64,000 bases of DNA from Pelomonas cellulosilytica (GTDB taxonomy: Bacteria > Pseudomonadota > Gammaproteobacteria > Burkholderiales > Burkholderiaceae_C): assembly GCF_021353265.1 (NCBI RefSeq), contig NZ_JAJTWU010000005.1, forward strand, positions 419,005 to 483,004. The letters run 5' to 3'. Both the position numbers and the translations under genes were made by a program. Below are positions 32,890-43,000 of this stretch, piece by piece (the first letter of the stretch is position 1; every line of letters begins with the position of its first letter). The notes beneath the pieces are model-generated. The model ran no database searches and had not been told where the DNA came from. It saw only the letters and a list, made by a program, of their open reading frames with translations.

Positions 32890-34680
32890 TCAGATCCAGT
32901 ACTGCCAGAGCTTGAGGCGGAGCCAGTCCAGCGACTCGCGCGTCCAGATCGTCAGCAGGTTGGACTTGCCGACGACGACCTTGGCCACGCCCTGCATGCC
33001 GGGGCTCAGCGGCGGTACCTCGCCCACCCACGCCGCCTCGGCGCGGAAGCCGTTGGTGCCGTCCTGCACGCTGGCCGTGGCCGTCACGCGGCTGACCTCG
33101 AAGTCGTGGCCCTCGTGAGGCTGGCCGGCCAGCCGCAGCACGCCGCGCTGGCCGGTGCGTACGCGGGCGATGTCGCGCTCGGGCACGTGCAGCACGACGC
33201 GGTAGCCTTCGGACGCGATCTCGAACATCTCCTTGCCCAGTTCCACCGGGCCGCCCAGCTGCTGCACCCAGTCGCCGGTCACAACGAGGCCGTCCATCGG
33301 CGCGACGAGCCGCGTGCGCGCCAGCTTGGCCTCCACCAGCGCCAGTTGGCCTTCCGATCCCTGCAGCTCGGCGCTGGCCAGCGCCACGTTGGCGGCGTCA
33401 CGGTCGGCCATCGCCTGGCGCAGCTTGCCCGCGGCCTGGTCGCGTTCGCCGCGCAGTTTGGCCTGCTCCAGCACCAAGTCCCGGTCGTCCAGACGCAGCA
33501 AGACCTGGCCCTGGCGTACGCGGTCACCCGGCCGCACCAGCGCCTCGGCGATGAAGCCCTCGAACGGCGCGGTGACGAGCTGCCGCGTGCGGCCCTCGAT
33601 GACCGTGTGTGCCGTGACGCGGTCGTCCACCGGCACGCCCACCAGCACGGCCAGCATCAGCACCGCCGCGGCGGCGCCGACCTTCCAGGCCCAGTGGCCC
33701 GGGCCGCTCAGGCGGCCGCCGATGCGGCGCAACGCGCGCCACGTCTGGCGCGGCAGCGGCAGCTCCGCCGCGCGCCAGTGCCGCAGCAGCGGCTCGGCCA
33801 GCGCGGCACTGGTGCGCAGCACCTGCAGCGCCGCGGGTGTCAGTTCGCCCTGCGCGACGAGCACAGCCACGACCTCGCCCTGGTCAAGCAGCGGCAGCGC
33901 CCAGGCCTCGGCCTCGGTCAGCTCGCGGCCTTCGACGTAGGCGCGCTGGGCCACCTCGCCCGCGGTGCGTACGGCCGGGCTGGCTGTCTCGGCATGGGAC
34001 ACGTCGGCGGCCACCCACCAGTGCGTGCGGTCCTGCCGCGCCTCGAACAGCGACAGCTGTAAGGCGGACGCCGGCGCCAGTTCGCGTCGCGCCCAGGCGG
34101 CAGTGCGGTTGACCCAGTCTTGCGCCGCGGCACGGGCGTTGCGCTGAGAGGCCACATGGCCCATCAGCTCCAGCAGCTCGGCCGCGCGCTGGTTGTGCGC
34201 GAGACTCGCGGCCGACAGTGTCAGCTGCAGCCAGCCCAGCGACAACAGCAGCAGCTGCAGGCTGCGGTCGTTGTGCGGTGGGCTCAGCAGCGCGCCGACG
34301 ATGCCCGGATGGCCGCTGGGCAGCGCGAGGTGCGTGGCAACCAGCAGTTCGCCGGTGGCGACGCGGCTCAGCGCCACCGGGCTGTCGCGCGTGACGCGAG
34401 CTCTTGCCTCGGCCCAGGCGTCGGCCACGTCGGCCCGCTCGAACGGCGCGCGCCAGGCGGCATCAGCCGCATGCAGCGCGACGCCCTGGCAGGCCAGCCC
34501 CGCGGCATGCAGGCGCTGCAGCCACAGCGCCAGGGCCGGCGCCAACTCGGCGGCCTGCGGTGTGGCCGACGGCGGCGGCAGGACGACTTCGTGGTCGCTC
34601 ACGCGTATGCCCTCGGCATCGCGGGACCCTCCAAGAGGGACGCGAGCGTTCCCTTCGGGCTGCCGTGCGGGATCACTCAT
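32890..34680 (-). CDS. Membrane adaptor with N-terminal GAF-like cytosolic domain and HlyD domain
   Basis: 596 residues from the ATG that overlaps the TolC-like stop (ATGA); GTG 34602 is another option because the first 26 codons look repeat-derived. Residues 40-320 are soluble and look like one or two GAF-type domains (LALWLQRLHAAGLACQGVAL, then WAKRELAPASALQLSLFEAR-like pattern). One membrane helix lies near 328-350 (KVGAAAAVLMLAVLVGVPVD), followed by a HlyD adaptor: APFEGFIAEALVRPGDRVRQ, a coiled-coil hairpin, APMDGLVVTGDWV and a barrel. A cytosolic sensing domain on a T1SS-type adaptor is unusual and may couple secretion to a signal. Confidence 0.82.
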   Translation of the reverse strand: MSDPARQPEGNARVPLGGSRDAEGIRVSDHEVVLPPPSATPQAAELAPALALWLQRLHAAGLACQGVALHAADAAWRAPFERADVADAWAEARARVTRDSPVALSRVATGELLVATHLALPSGHPGIVGALLSPPHNDRSLQLLLLSLGWLQLTLSAASLAHNQRAAELLELMGHVASQRNARAAAQDWVNRTAAWARRELAPASALQLSLFEARQDRTHWWVAADVSHAETASPAVRTAGEVAQRAYVEGRELTEAEAWALPLLDQGEVVAVLVAQGELTPAALQVLRTSAALAEPLLRHWRAAELPLPRQTWRALRRIGGRLSGPGHWAWKVGAAAAVLMLAVLVGVPVDDRVTAHTVIEGRTRQLVTAPFEGFIAEALVRPGDRVRQGQVLLRLDDRDLVLEQAKLRGERDQAAGKLRQAMADRDAANVALASAELQGSEGQLALVEAKLARTRLVAPMDGLVVTGDWVQQLGGPVELGKEMFEIASEGYRVVLHVPERDIARVRTGQRGVLRLAGQPHEGHDFEVSRVTATASVQDGTNGFRAEAAWVGEVPPLSPGMQGVAKVVVGKSNLLTIWTRESLDWLRLKLWQYWI

Positions 34681-36023
34681 GAGCGGTCCTTCGCACGCCC
34701 CATCGGCATCGGCTGGTGCGCCACCAGCTGCGCGTCCAGCGCCTCCCAGTCCGCGTCGCCCAGCTGCCCGGCGAGCGCCCGCAGCTTGAAGTAACTCGCC
34801 CACGCGTCATGCCGCGCACGGGACAGGTCGCGGCGCGCCTCGAACAGCTTGCCCTGCGCCTCCAGCACATCAGCATTCGTCTTGATGCCCACCTCGAAGC
34901 CGCGCTGGTTGGCCCGCACCGACAGTGCCTGCGAGCGCTCGGCAGTGGCCAGCGCCTTGGCCTGCGACAGCGCCGACAACGTCGACACGAAGGCCTGGCG
35001 CACGCCGATGACGAGGGTCCGGCGCGCCAGGTCGAGCTCGCCGGCGGCCTTGTCGCGCAACGCGAGGTTCTCGACGACCTTGGACTGCGTGGCACCGCTG
35101 GCGAACAGCGGAATGGTCAGCGTCGCGCCGATGGCGGCGGTGTTGCCGCGGCGCGGGAAGATGCTCGTGACCGTGCCGTTGTCGTTGGAGCGTGTGTAGC
35201 TGGCGTTCAGGTCCACGGTGGGCGCATGCGCCAGCGAGGCCTTGCGCACCTCGGCCTCGGCAGCCTCGACGGCCAGCCGCGCCTGGCGCAACTGCGGGCT
35301 GTCGCTCTCGGCGCGAGACAGCCAGTCGAGCACGCCGTCAGCCTGCAGCGCCGGCAAGGCCTCCGGTGCGACGGCGCGCGCGAGCAATGCGGGCGTCGGC
35401 CCATTGGCGATTTCAGCAAGCACCTGCTGGCGCAGGTCCAGCTCGGCCTCGGCAGCGAGCACCTGTGCCACCGCGCTGTCCACACGGGCTTCGGCCTCTC
35501 GCACCTCGGGCGCCGCGGCGCGGCCCACTTGGAAGCCTCGCCGTGCCGCCGCCAGCTGCTCGCCGTAGGCTTCGCGCAGCGCTTGTGCATGGGCCAGCAC
35601 GTCGCGTGCCTTGAACACCTCCAGCACGGCCTCCGCAAGCCGCTGCTGCGCCTCCAGCCGCGCCTGCATCAGCGCGCTCTCGGCCTGCTCGCGCTGGCTG
35701 CCGGCGGCCTGCAGCGCCGGGTACAGCGCGCCGCGCCACAACGGCTGGTTGACCTGCACGACGTACTGCTCCGACTGGATTGGCCGGCGCGTGTATCCGG
35801 GCGCCTCGGCGTAGTGGCTATTGCTGCCCGTGGCCGTGAAGTTGGCCGTCGGCCCATAGGCCGCCCGGGCCTGGAACAGCCGTTCGTCCGCCGCACGAAG
35901 CGAGGCACTGCTGGCGCGAACGGCGGGGTCGGCGTCGAGGGCACGGGTGGCCAGCTCGGGCAGGGTCTGCGCGGCGGCGGGCAGCGACTGCAGCGCGAAA
36001 AGCAGAGGCAGGAGTCGGATCAA
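34677..36023 (-). CDS. TolC-family outer-membrane channel protein
   Basis: 448 residues if the TTG at 36023 is the start, which gives the signal peptide MIRLLPLLFALQSLPAAAQ; TTG 36035 is equally possible. The only ATG (36119) would place the upstream terminator inside the gene and is rejected. The two OEP repeats are clear: LATRALDADPAVRASSASLR, QAESALMQARLEAQQRLAEAV and, in the second half, AEAEVRKASLAHAPTVDLNA, ARRTLVIGVRQAFVSTLSAL, with long alternating helices. It should be the trimeric outer-membrane exit duct. The next gene starts inside its stop. Confidence 0.88.
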   Translation of the reverse strand: MIRLLPLLFALQSLPAAAQTLPELATRALDADPAVRASSASLRAADERLFQARAAYGPTANFTATGSNSHYAEAPGYTRRPIQSEQYVVQVNQPLWRGALYPALQAAGSQREQAESALMQARLEAQQRLAEAVLEVFKARDVLAHAQALREAYGEQLAAARRGFQVGRAAAPEVREAEARVDSAVAQVLAAEAELDLRQQVLAEIANGPTPALLARAVAPEALPALQADGVLDWLSRAESDSPQLRQARLAVEAAEAEVRKASLAHAPTVDLNASYTRSNDNGTVTSIFPRRGNTAAIGATLTIPLFASGATQSKVVENLALRDKAAGELDLARRTLVIGVRQAFVSTLSALSQAKALATAERSQALSVRANQRGFEVGIKTNADVLEAQGKLFEARRDLSRARHDAWASYFKLRALAGQLGDADWEALDAQLVAHQPMPMGRAKDRS

Positions 36024-36038
36024 GAGACGGCCCAAACG

Positions 36039-36065
36039 AAAAGCGCCGGCCGAAAAGGCCGGCGC
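36039..36065 (-). terminator. Rho-independent terminator after the PEP-CTERM gene
   Basis: Perfect 9-bp stem (GCGCCGGCC at 36043-36051 and GGCCGGCGC at 36057-36065) with a five-base loop, followed on the minus strand by TTTT (36042-36039). It separates the PEP-CTERM gene from the TolC-like gene, which would then need read-through or its own promoter. Confidence 0.85.
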
Positions 36066-36084
36066 ACGAGTATGCGCAAATGCG

Positions 36085-36726
36085 TCAGTCCAGGCGGCGG
36101 CGACGTGTCGCCAGCACACCGGCCACGGCGATGCTCGCCAGGGCCAGGCTGGCCGGCTCCGGAACGGTATTGCCAGCCGGGTCCTGCACGCTCAACGTCA
36201 GCTTAAGGTAGTCCACCACGCCGCCGTCGTAGTCGTCCGCCGGGCGGATTTCGATCTGATCGGCGCCGGTCAGCCCGTTCAGCACATTGCTCAGGTCGAA
36301 CACGTCCATGACCGCCACGTTGAACGGGTCGTTGGCGGTCGTGCCGTTGCTGACATTGCCCACGAAGCTGCCGTTGACATAGAGGCTGGCAGCACCGCTC
36401 ATGCCCCAGCCGCCGCTGAACACTTCCAGTGAGGCGCCGAGCAACTGGCCGGTCCAGCTGCTGTTCAATACAGCGCTGAAGCCACCCTGCAGCAGGACGA
36501 CGTCATCGCGCGCAATCCAGGCGTCGGTGTCCGCGTTCGTGGCGGCACCGGGCAGATCCGAAAACAGGAACGGATCGCCGCTGGCGACGGCCGGGACCAG
36601 GCCGAAGCCGTTCGCGTCCCCGTACCAGGTCGTCACGGTGCCGGCATGGGCAACGCTTGCGAATGCAGCGGACAGGCCGATCAAGGCGGTGGACAAACAA
36701 CGACGAAGGACGAAATTGGTTTTCAT
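36085..36726 (-). CDS. PEP-CTERM sorted exported protein
   Basis: 213 residues from ATG 36726. The signal peptide (LRRCLSTALIGLSAAFASVA, cleavage at HAG) and the C-terminal VPEPASLALASIAVAGVLA followed by TRRRRLD make a standard PEP-CTERM protein: cut and anchored by an exosortase, usually in extracellular-matrix-forming bacteria. The middle is a beta-sandwich-like domain (SWTGQLLGASLEVFSGGWGM, ASLYVNGSFVGNVSNGT, DQIEIRPADDYDGGVVDYLK). It lies between the giant protein and the TolC-like gene on the same strand and ends in its own terminator. No exosortase is in view. Confidence 0.92.
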   Translation of the reverse strand: MKTNFVLRRCLSTALIGLSAAFASVAHAGTVTTWYGDANGFGLVPAVASGDPFLFSDLPGAATNADTDAWIARDDVVLLQGGFSAVLNSSWTGQLLGASLEVFSGGWGMSGAASLYVNGSFVGNVSNGTTANDPFNVAVMDVFDLSNVLNGLTGADQIEIRPADDYDGGVVDYLKLTLSVQDPAGNTVPEPASLALASIAVAGVLATRRRRLD

Positions 36727-36782
36727 GCGGGGATCCGGAAACAACGAGGAAGCAGCGCCCGCGCGCAGGCCTGCGGATGCTA

Positions 36783-36810
36783 GGGAGATGGGCCGGTCCT
36801 GCCCATCCCC
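36783..36810 (-). promoter_or_regulatory. Inverted repeat ahead of the PEP-CTERM gene
   Basis: GATGGGC (36787-36793) and GCCCATC (36801-36807) form a 7-base inverted repeat with a 7-base gap, extended by GGG/CCC on the outside, in the 122-base space between the giant gene stop and the PEP-CTERM start. It has no T-run, so it is either a weak terminator for the giant gene or a regulator site. Confidence 0.4.
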
Positions 36811-36848
36811 GGAGGAGGGGGCGCCGGCGCCTGGAGGCGTGAACACGA

Positions 36849-37000
36849 TCATCGGCCGCCCACCAGTTGCTGCCATTGGGCCTTGGCACGTTCTTCGAGA
36901 GCCTTCAGCCAGGCATCGCTGAGCGCCTGGGCGCGTTCGGCCTCGTCCCGGGCGATTTCGGCGGCCGTCTTGGGCGGCACGCCGGCGGCCTGGGGAGCGG
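36849..37000 (-). other. Charged helical C-terminus of the giant protein (candidate export signal)
   Basis: After the last beta domains the protein changes to about 40 residues rich in Ala, Glu, Arg and Lys (KTAAEIARDEAERAQALSDA, then WLKALEERAKAQWQQLVGGR), a clear amphipathic helix. T1SS cargos carry their uncleaved export signal at this place. That it is the signal here is inference. Confidence 0.45.
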
Positions 37001-40000
37001 AGACCTGGCCCCGCTCTCCGCCCGCGCCCAGCAGCGCTGCCGACGTGGCATGCAGAAGCGCGGAGCTGCCCGCCTGAGTCTGCATCACCTGTGCCTCGGA
37101 CGCGGTCACGACGAAGGGGTTGACGCCGGCTGGCGTGGCCACCGAGACCCCGGCCAGCACCGTCACCGTGATCGTCTGGCTCACGCTGGCACTGGCGCCG
37201 TTGCTTGTCTCACGGCTGGCCGCAGTCACGGTGAGCCGGAGGTCACCGGTGAACCCAGTCGGCGGTGTGAGGCCGAGCTGCCCCAGGCGCCAGCCCGTCA
37301 GGTCGATGGGCGCGCCGCCCTGGGCCGTGTGCACACCATCGCCGAGCACCGCACCCGCAGGCACGCCGTCGAGCGTCAAGGCCAGTGTCTCCGTGCCGAA
37401 GGTGTCGGTCAGCGCTGCGGCCAAGGCGGGCAACGCGATCGCCGTGTCGGCCAGGCCGTAGACCCGGCCCGCGCCCACGGGCAGCGTCTCCACGAGATGG
37501 ATGTCGTCGATCATGGCGCCGCGTTGCGGCACTGTCGTGCCGCTGGCGACGGTATCCCCGCCTTCGAGCACGATGGTGATCTTTCGGCTGGCGCCGTTGC
37601 CCGCGAACTTGAAGCTGAGCGCCTCCCAGTTCAGGGCCGTCATCGGGCTCGTGCCACCGTAGGCACCGACCTTGATGCCATCCACGTAGATGCCGATCTG
37701 CGTGTTCTGCGCCGACAGGCCCAGGCCGCCCGCGTAGTCGAGGCTCAGCGTGTAGACCGCGCCGTCGATCGTGTCGACGTTGCGCTCCACGCCCAGCGTC
37801 TGGTAGGCGCTGTTGCCTCGGCCGTTGCGCAGCGCCAGCCACTGCGTGCCATTGCCTGTCATCGGCTGCACGATGACGTTGTTGCCGGCGGCACTGGCCA
37901 TGCGGTCTCCCGCCGCCCAGATCTCGAACGCTGCCGTCTTGCCCGTCGTCGGCGTGAGCACGGTCCAGCCTTCCAGCGCTGGACCGGCCACGGCGCTGGC
38001 CAGCGCGTTGGCATTGGCCGGAGTCTCCCAGCTTGTCGCCAGCAGCTCGCGGCTGACGGCGATGTCGCGCGCCGTCAGCGCCAGCGTGGGCGCGTCGGCG
38101 ATTGCGGCGAACTGCGCGGTCAGCGCCTGCGTGGTCGTCGCGTAGCTGCCGGTGGCGCCTTCGATGGCGGTAGCCTGCAGCTGCAGGGCCACGTTGCCGT
38201 TGAAGTCGCGCCGCGGCGTCAGCGTGAGGGCATCAAGCTGCCAGCCCGCGAGGTTGACTACACGCTGCGAGGCCGAGGGCGTGAAGCTGCGCGTGCCGTC
38301 GGAGAGCGTGAAGCCGTCCGGCAGGCCCGTCAGCGTCAGCACCAGCGTCTCGGAGCCGTCGTTGTCCACGAGGCCCGCGACGATGGCGTGCAGAGCCAGG
38401 GCCGCGTCCTCCATCCCAGTGATGGTGTTGCCACCGGTGACGGCGAGCGTCGGCGCATCGGCCACCGCGGCGATGTCAATCACGACGTTCGCTGCAGCGC
38501 TGTACAGCTCGCCGTCGTAGGCCTTGAAGCCGATGCGGGCGTAGTGCTCGCGGCGGTTCCCTTCGCCCTGCGTGGCGTAGCCGGACCCGCCAGAGGCATC
38601 CGCCGCTGGCACGAAGCGCAGGCCGAGTACGGCGAGGTCCGCCTCGCTGAAGCGGTCGCCAACAGCCACGGCGGCCCAGCTGCCGTCGGCTTGCTGGCGT
38701 TGCAGCGTGCCGTCGGCCGGCAGGCCGGTGATCTCGATCTTCAACAGGTCGGGTCGGCTGTCCGGATCTTGCGCGACGAACAGCGCCCAGCTGATCGGCA
38801 GCACTTCGTCTTCCGTGCCGGCGACTTGGCTATCGGAAGCCTGCGGCGCCTGGTTCGGCGTGTTGTCGGCGGTCACGGTGATTCGCACGGTCACGATGCT
38901 GGAGGGCGCCTGACCGTCGCTGACCTGGTAGCTGAAGCTGTCCGGCCCGGCGAAGTTGCTCGTGGACTTGTAGCTGAAGCGGCCGTCCGGCAGCACGTTG
39001 AGCACGCCATGCGCCGGGCCGTTCACGATGGTCGCCGTCAGCGTGTCGCCGTCGACGTCATAGGCCGTGGCCAGCGGGTCGAAGGCGAGCGTCTGGCCCG
39101 CGCCCGCGGTCAGTGTGCGGCCGGCCAGCGTCGGCGCGTCATTGACCGGGCGCACCGTCAGCGACACGGTCGCTGTGTTGCCGGGCTTGCCGTCGATGAT
39201 GAAGCGGTAGCTGAAGCTGTCGCTGCCATTGAAGTTCGCCGCGGGCTGGTAGCTGAACCGGCCGTTGGCCAGCAGCGTCAGCGTCCCGTGGGCCGGGCCG
39301 TCGACCTGCTCGACGATGACGTTGGTCGCGCCGAACAGCAGGTCGTTGGCGAGCACGTCGACGGTGGCCGAGGTGTCTTCGTCCAGCGTCGCCGCATCGC
39401 CCACCGCCAGCGCATCCCCCACCAACTTCACGTCCCGTACGGTCATCGTGCTGGCCTGGGCGGCAAAGCCGAGCAGGTCGAAGCTCAAGAGCACCGCTTT
39501 GCCGGCGAGCTCCGGCGCCAGTGCGACGAAGTACGTCGTGCTGCCGTCGATGTTGGTCTGGCGTGTCACCGTGCTGGCCAGGCGCTCGCGACCATCGGTT
39601 TGCAGGTTCAGCAGGGCGTCGGAGCCGGAGAGGCTGACGGTGCCGGCGACCGGCAGGCCGGTGGCGGCGTCGAGCAGGGCCACTTCGAAGGCGTCCGACG
39701 GACCGGCCGCGTTGGCGAGCAGGTGCGGCGCTTCGATCGTGAAGCTGAGCAACTGGTCGTTTGCGCCAACCTGGAAGGCTTGCAGCAGGCGGGCTTGGCG
39801 GCCACCGTTCTCACCGAGGATCGCGCCGTCCGCCGTCAGCCGCACGTCACCCTGGGTCATCCAGCCTGCGCCGAGCGCGGCGAAGGCGCCGTTCGTCAGC
39901 GTGGGGTTGGCGACGAGCTGGTAGCTCGGCGACGTGGCGACCGGCGTGGTAGCCGCGGGCGTGCCGCGGATGGCCACGTGCGTCACGAAAGCCTGGTCGG

Positions 40001-43000
40001 CGCCGGGCGTGGCGTCGCGGAGGTCGGCGATATCTTCCGCACCGATCAGGCGCCGCTCGCCGGTCTTTAGCACTGCGGACATCGCGTCGTCGGCACCGTC
40101 GGCATGGGCCAGGCCCAGGGCGTGGCCCATTTCGTGGATGAGCACCGTCAGCAGGTCAAGCTTGCCCGCCGCGGCGCTGCCGTCGAGGGCTTCGAACGCC
40201 TGGGCATTGGCGCCTGCCGCGAACTCCTCTGCCAGCGTGGGCGTGCTGTCCACGAACCAGCCCCAGCCGGCGCCATCGGCCGACAGGGTGATGTGGTTGC
40301 CCTGAGTCACGCCGGCCTCGCCGACACCCAGCGTGCCGAAGGCTACCTGGATGCTCGCCAGCGCTGCGCTGGACGCACCGGCCTGTAGCCAGTAGTTTGC
40401 GGCGGCGTCGATGGCGAAGTGCAGGGTCGCGTCGTCCAGCACGCTCGGTGCGGTGGCGCCGGCCACGGGTGCATCGAGCTTGTTGGACGGGTTGGCGACG
40501 TAGCGAACCACCAGGCTGCCCACCGTACCAGCAGGCGGCATGTCGACCCACACAATGCCCGTCACGATCTCCAGTTGACCGCTCTGCATCAGCTCCCAGG
40601 CCTTGGCGTACTGCTCCTTGCCGATCTTGCTGGTGATCTCGACGCCGTTGATCTTGCCGGTCTTGTGGACCTGCGTGATCCAGTCGACCGTGCGGGCGTA
40701 CAGCGACACGCGGTCGGGCGTGTTGACATCGGCCTTGCCGCGGATCGACCCCTTGGCGTCCAACACGGTCAGTACGGCCTTGCCGCCCAGCGCTTGCGGG
40801 TCGAGGTCGAGGTTCCACATGTCGGGGCCGTTGTTGCGGCCGCCGTTGCGCACTTCCTCCTCCAGGAACTTGAGGCCGGTCTGCTCACGCATGGCCAGGC
40901 TCGCGTACTTTTCGCCCACCTCTCCGGTGTTGGCGCGGGAGTCTTCGGTCCAGTTCGACAGGAAGCTGTCGTCCTTGTAAACAGTGCGCGCGTTCTCGTC
41001 AGCGATCTGGCGGTAGTTCGGCAGCTGATTCACCTCGCACATGTTGTGCACCCACACGCCGATCGAGCCGACGTAGTAGGTGTGGAAGTCTTCCACCTCC
41101 AGGTTGTAGACGCGGGCCGTCTGCGTCAGCGCGGTCGGCCGCGCGGTCAGCACGTTGGCGAAATTGCGGATGTACAGCGTGCACTGGGTGTTGAGGTCGG
41201 CCGCGCCCACCCAGCCCTTGTGCTTCACGAAGAAGGGGTGGTTCAGCGTGACGGTGAGCGTTTCCTCGTGGTTGTTCGGGATGTCGAAGATCGACACCTC
41301 ACAGACCTGCTTGTCGTCGAAGGCGAAGGCTCGCGTCACGCGCTTGTAGACGTACTCGCCAGCCTCACGGAAGCGTGCCGGTGGCGTCTGGTCGTCCGGG
41401 TAGGACAGCACCCAGTCGCCGACCTGGATCGCCTCGATGGGCTTGGGGCCGTCCTTCGTGTGCACCAGCGTGCCGGCCACAAAGCAGGGCTGGTCGCCGT
41501 GCAGCTGCCGACCGGCCTCGGTGCGGTTGAGCTGGCGCTCGATGCCAACGGCCTGGCTGGAGACCTCGATGCCGCAGGTGGTGTTGTGCACCCAGACCGC
41601 CGCGTCGCCCACGTAGTAGGTGTGGAACTCCTCCACCTCGAAGTTGTAGACCTTGCTGGTGTAGGCCTCGCCCAGCACCAGCTTGTCGAGAGAGCGGACG
41701 CGCTCGGCGTCGGCCACCTGCAGCACGCCGTCGCGCAGGCAGATGACCTGGCCCACGTCGACGCGGTCATCGGCGGCGAACAGCAGGTCGTCGTACTGCG
41801 TGCGCTGCAACGGTGCCGCCGCATGGACTTCGGCATGCCGGCCGTCGGCCAGCTGTAGCACCATGCAGGGCTCCAGGCACTCAGCCGCCATCCAGTGCTT
41901 GCCATCGACCTCCGGCCCCTCGACCCAGAAGGGGTGGTTGGGCGTGGCGAATAGCGTGTGCAACCCGGCGACGCCGTCGATACGGTATTGCACGGCCATC
42001 ACTGGCTCGTTGGCGTGCACCACCTCTCGCACCACTCGGCGGTGGGAGATGTCGCCGCCGTCCTCGGGCTGGGACAGGACCATCGTGCCGACCCGGATCT
42101 GCTCGATGGGCACGGCGCCGCTGATCGTCTGCACCGGTGTGCCTGCCACGAAGCAGCCGGTGTATTTCACCTTGCCGTCCGCCCCTGGGGCCTTCATGGC
42201 GCCATCTGTGGTCTTGCCGAAGTTCTCGACCGGCAGCGCACGGCCGTCGCCGACCGATGCGCCGCTGGAGTCCACACGCGGAGATTCGACGGTGTAAGGC
42301 TTGGTGCCCGTGGTCTGCTCCGTGAGGTCCTTCAGCGAGGACTTCTCCACCACGCCGCGCCGCATCTGCTGCTGGGCGAAGTCAAGCTGCTTGACGCGCA
42401 GTTGCAGCTGGCGCTTGATCGCCGGCGTCACGTCGGTCATGGGCAGCACCAACGCCATCAGGTTGTAGAACTCGTTGCGCGCATCGACCCAGTTGCCCTG
42501 GACCATCGCCGCGCCCATCTTGTAGACACCCTCCGCGGCCAACGTCACTGGGTTGTACTTGAGGGCCGCGACGGCCATGTAGTTGGCAACGTCGCCGACG
42601 GACGGGCTGCTGTCGATCAGCTGCAGGAACTCCGTCGGCGACATCAGGTCCGGCGGCACCGAGCCGGTGGTCAGCGAGTGCAGCAGGTTCACGTCGCGCA
42701 GCGCCACGCCGGCTGCGTTGGTGGTGAGCAGTGTCATGCCGCCCACGAGCCCGTCGGTGGCTTGCGCGAAGCTGGCCACGTGCTGGCTGAAGCCGCTGCC
42801 TTCCCCGGTGCTGTAGCCGGTGTTGCGCAGCAGCGTCTGCGCATCCTCGTACTGCTGCTGGTAGGCGGAGTCGTCGCCGCCGAAGATGCGCGTGGTCGAG
42901 CCCACGATGATGGAGCCCAGCGATACCAACTGCGCCATCGTGCGCACGGCGAACATCTCGACGGTGCCGGCTACGGTCGGATCGCTGAGCACCAGCGGGC

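Noticed and set aside
36024..36119. N-terminal extension of the TolC-like protein to the ATG at 36119
   Set aside because: It would run through the PEP-CTERM gene end and the terminator hairpin; the encoded residues are not signal-peptide-like. A TTG start next to the hydrophobic segment fits better.
41043..42160. True inteins in the giant gene
   Set aside because: The domains end in VWVHN and lack a homing endonuclease and the C-extein nucleophile pattern; they are PT-HINT domains of polymorphic toxins.
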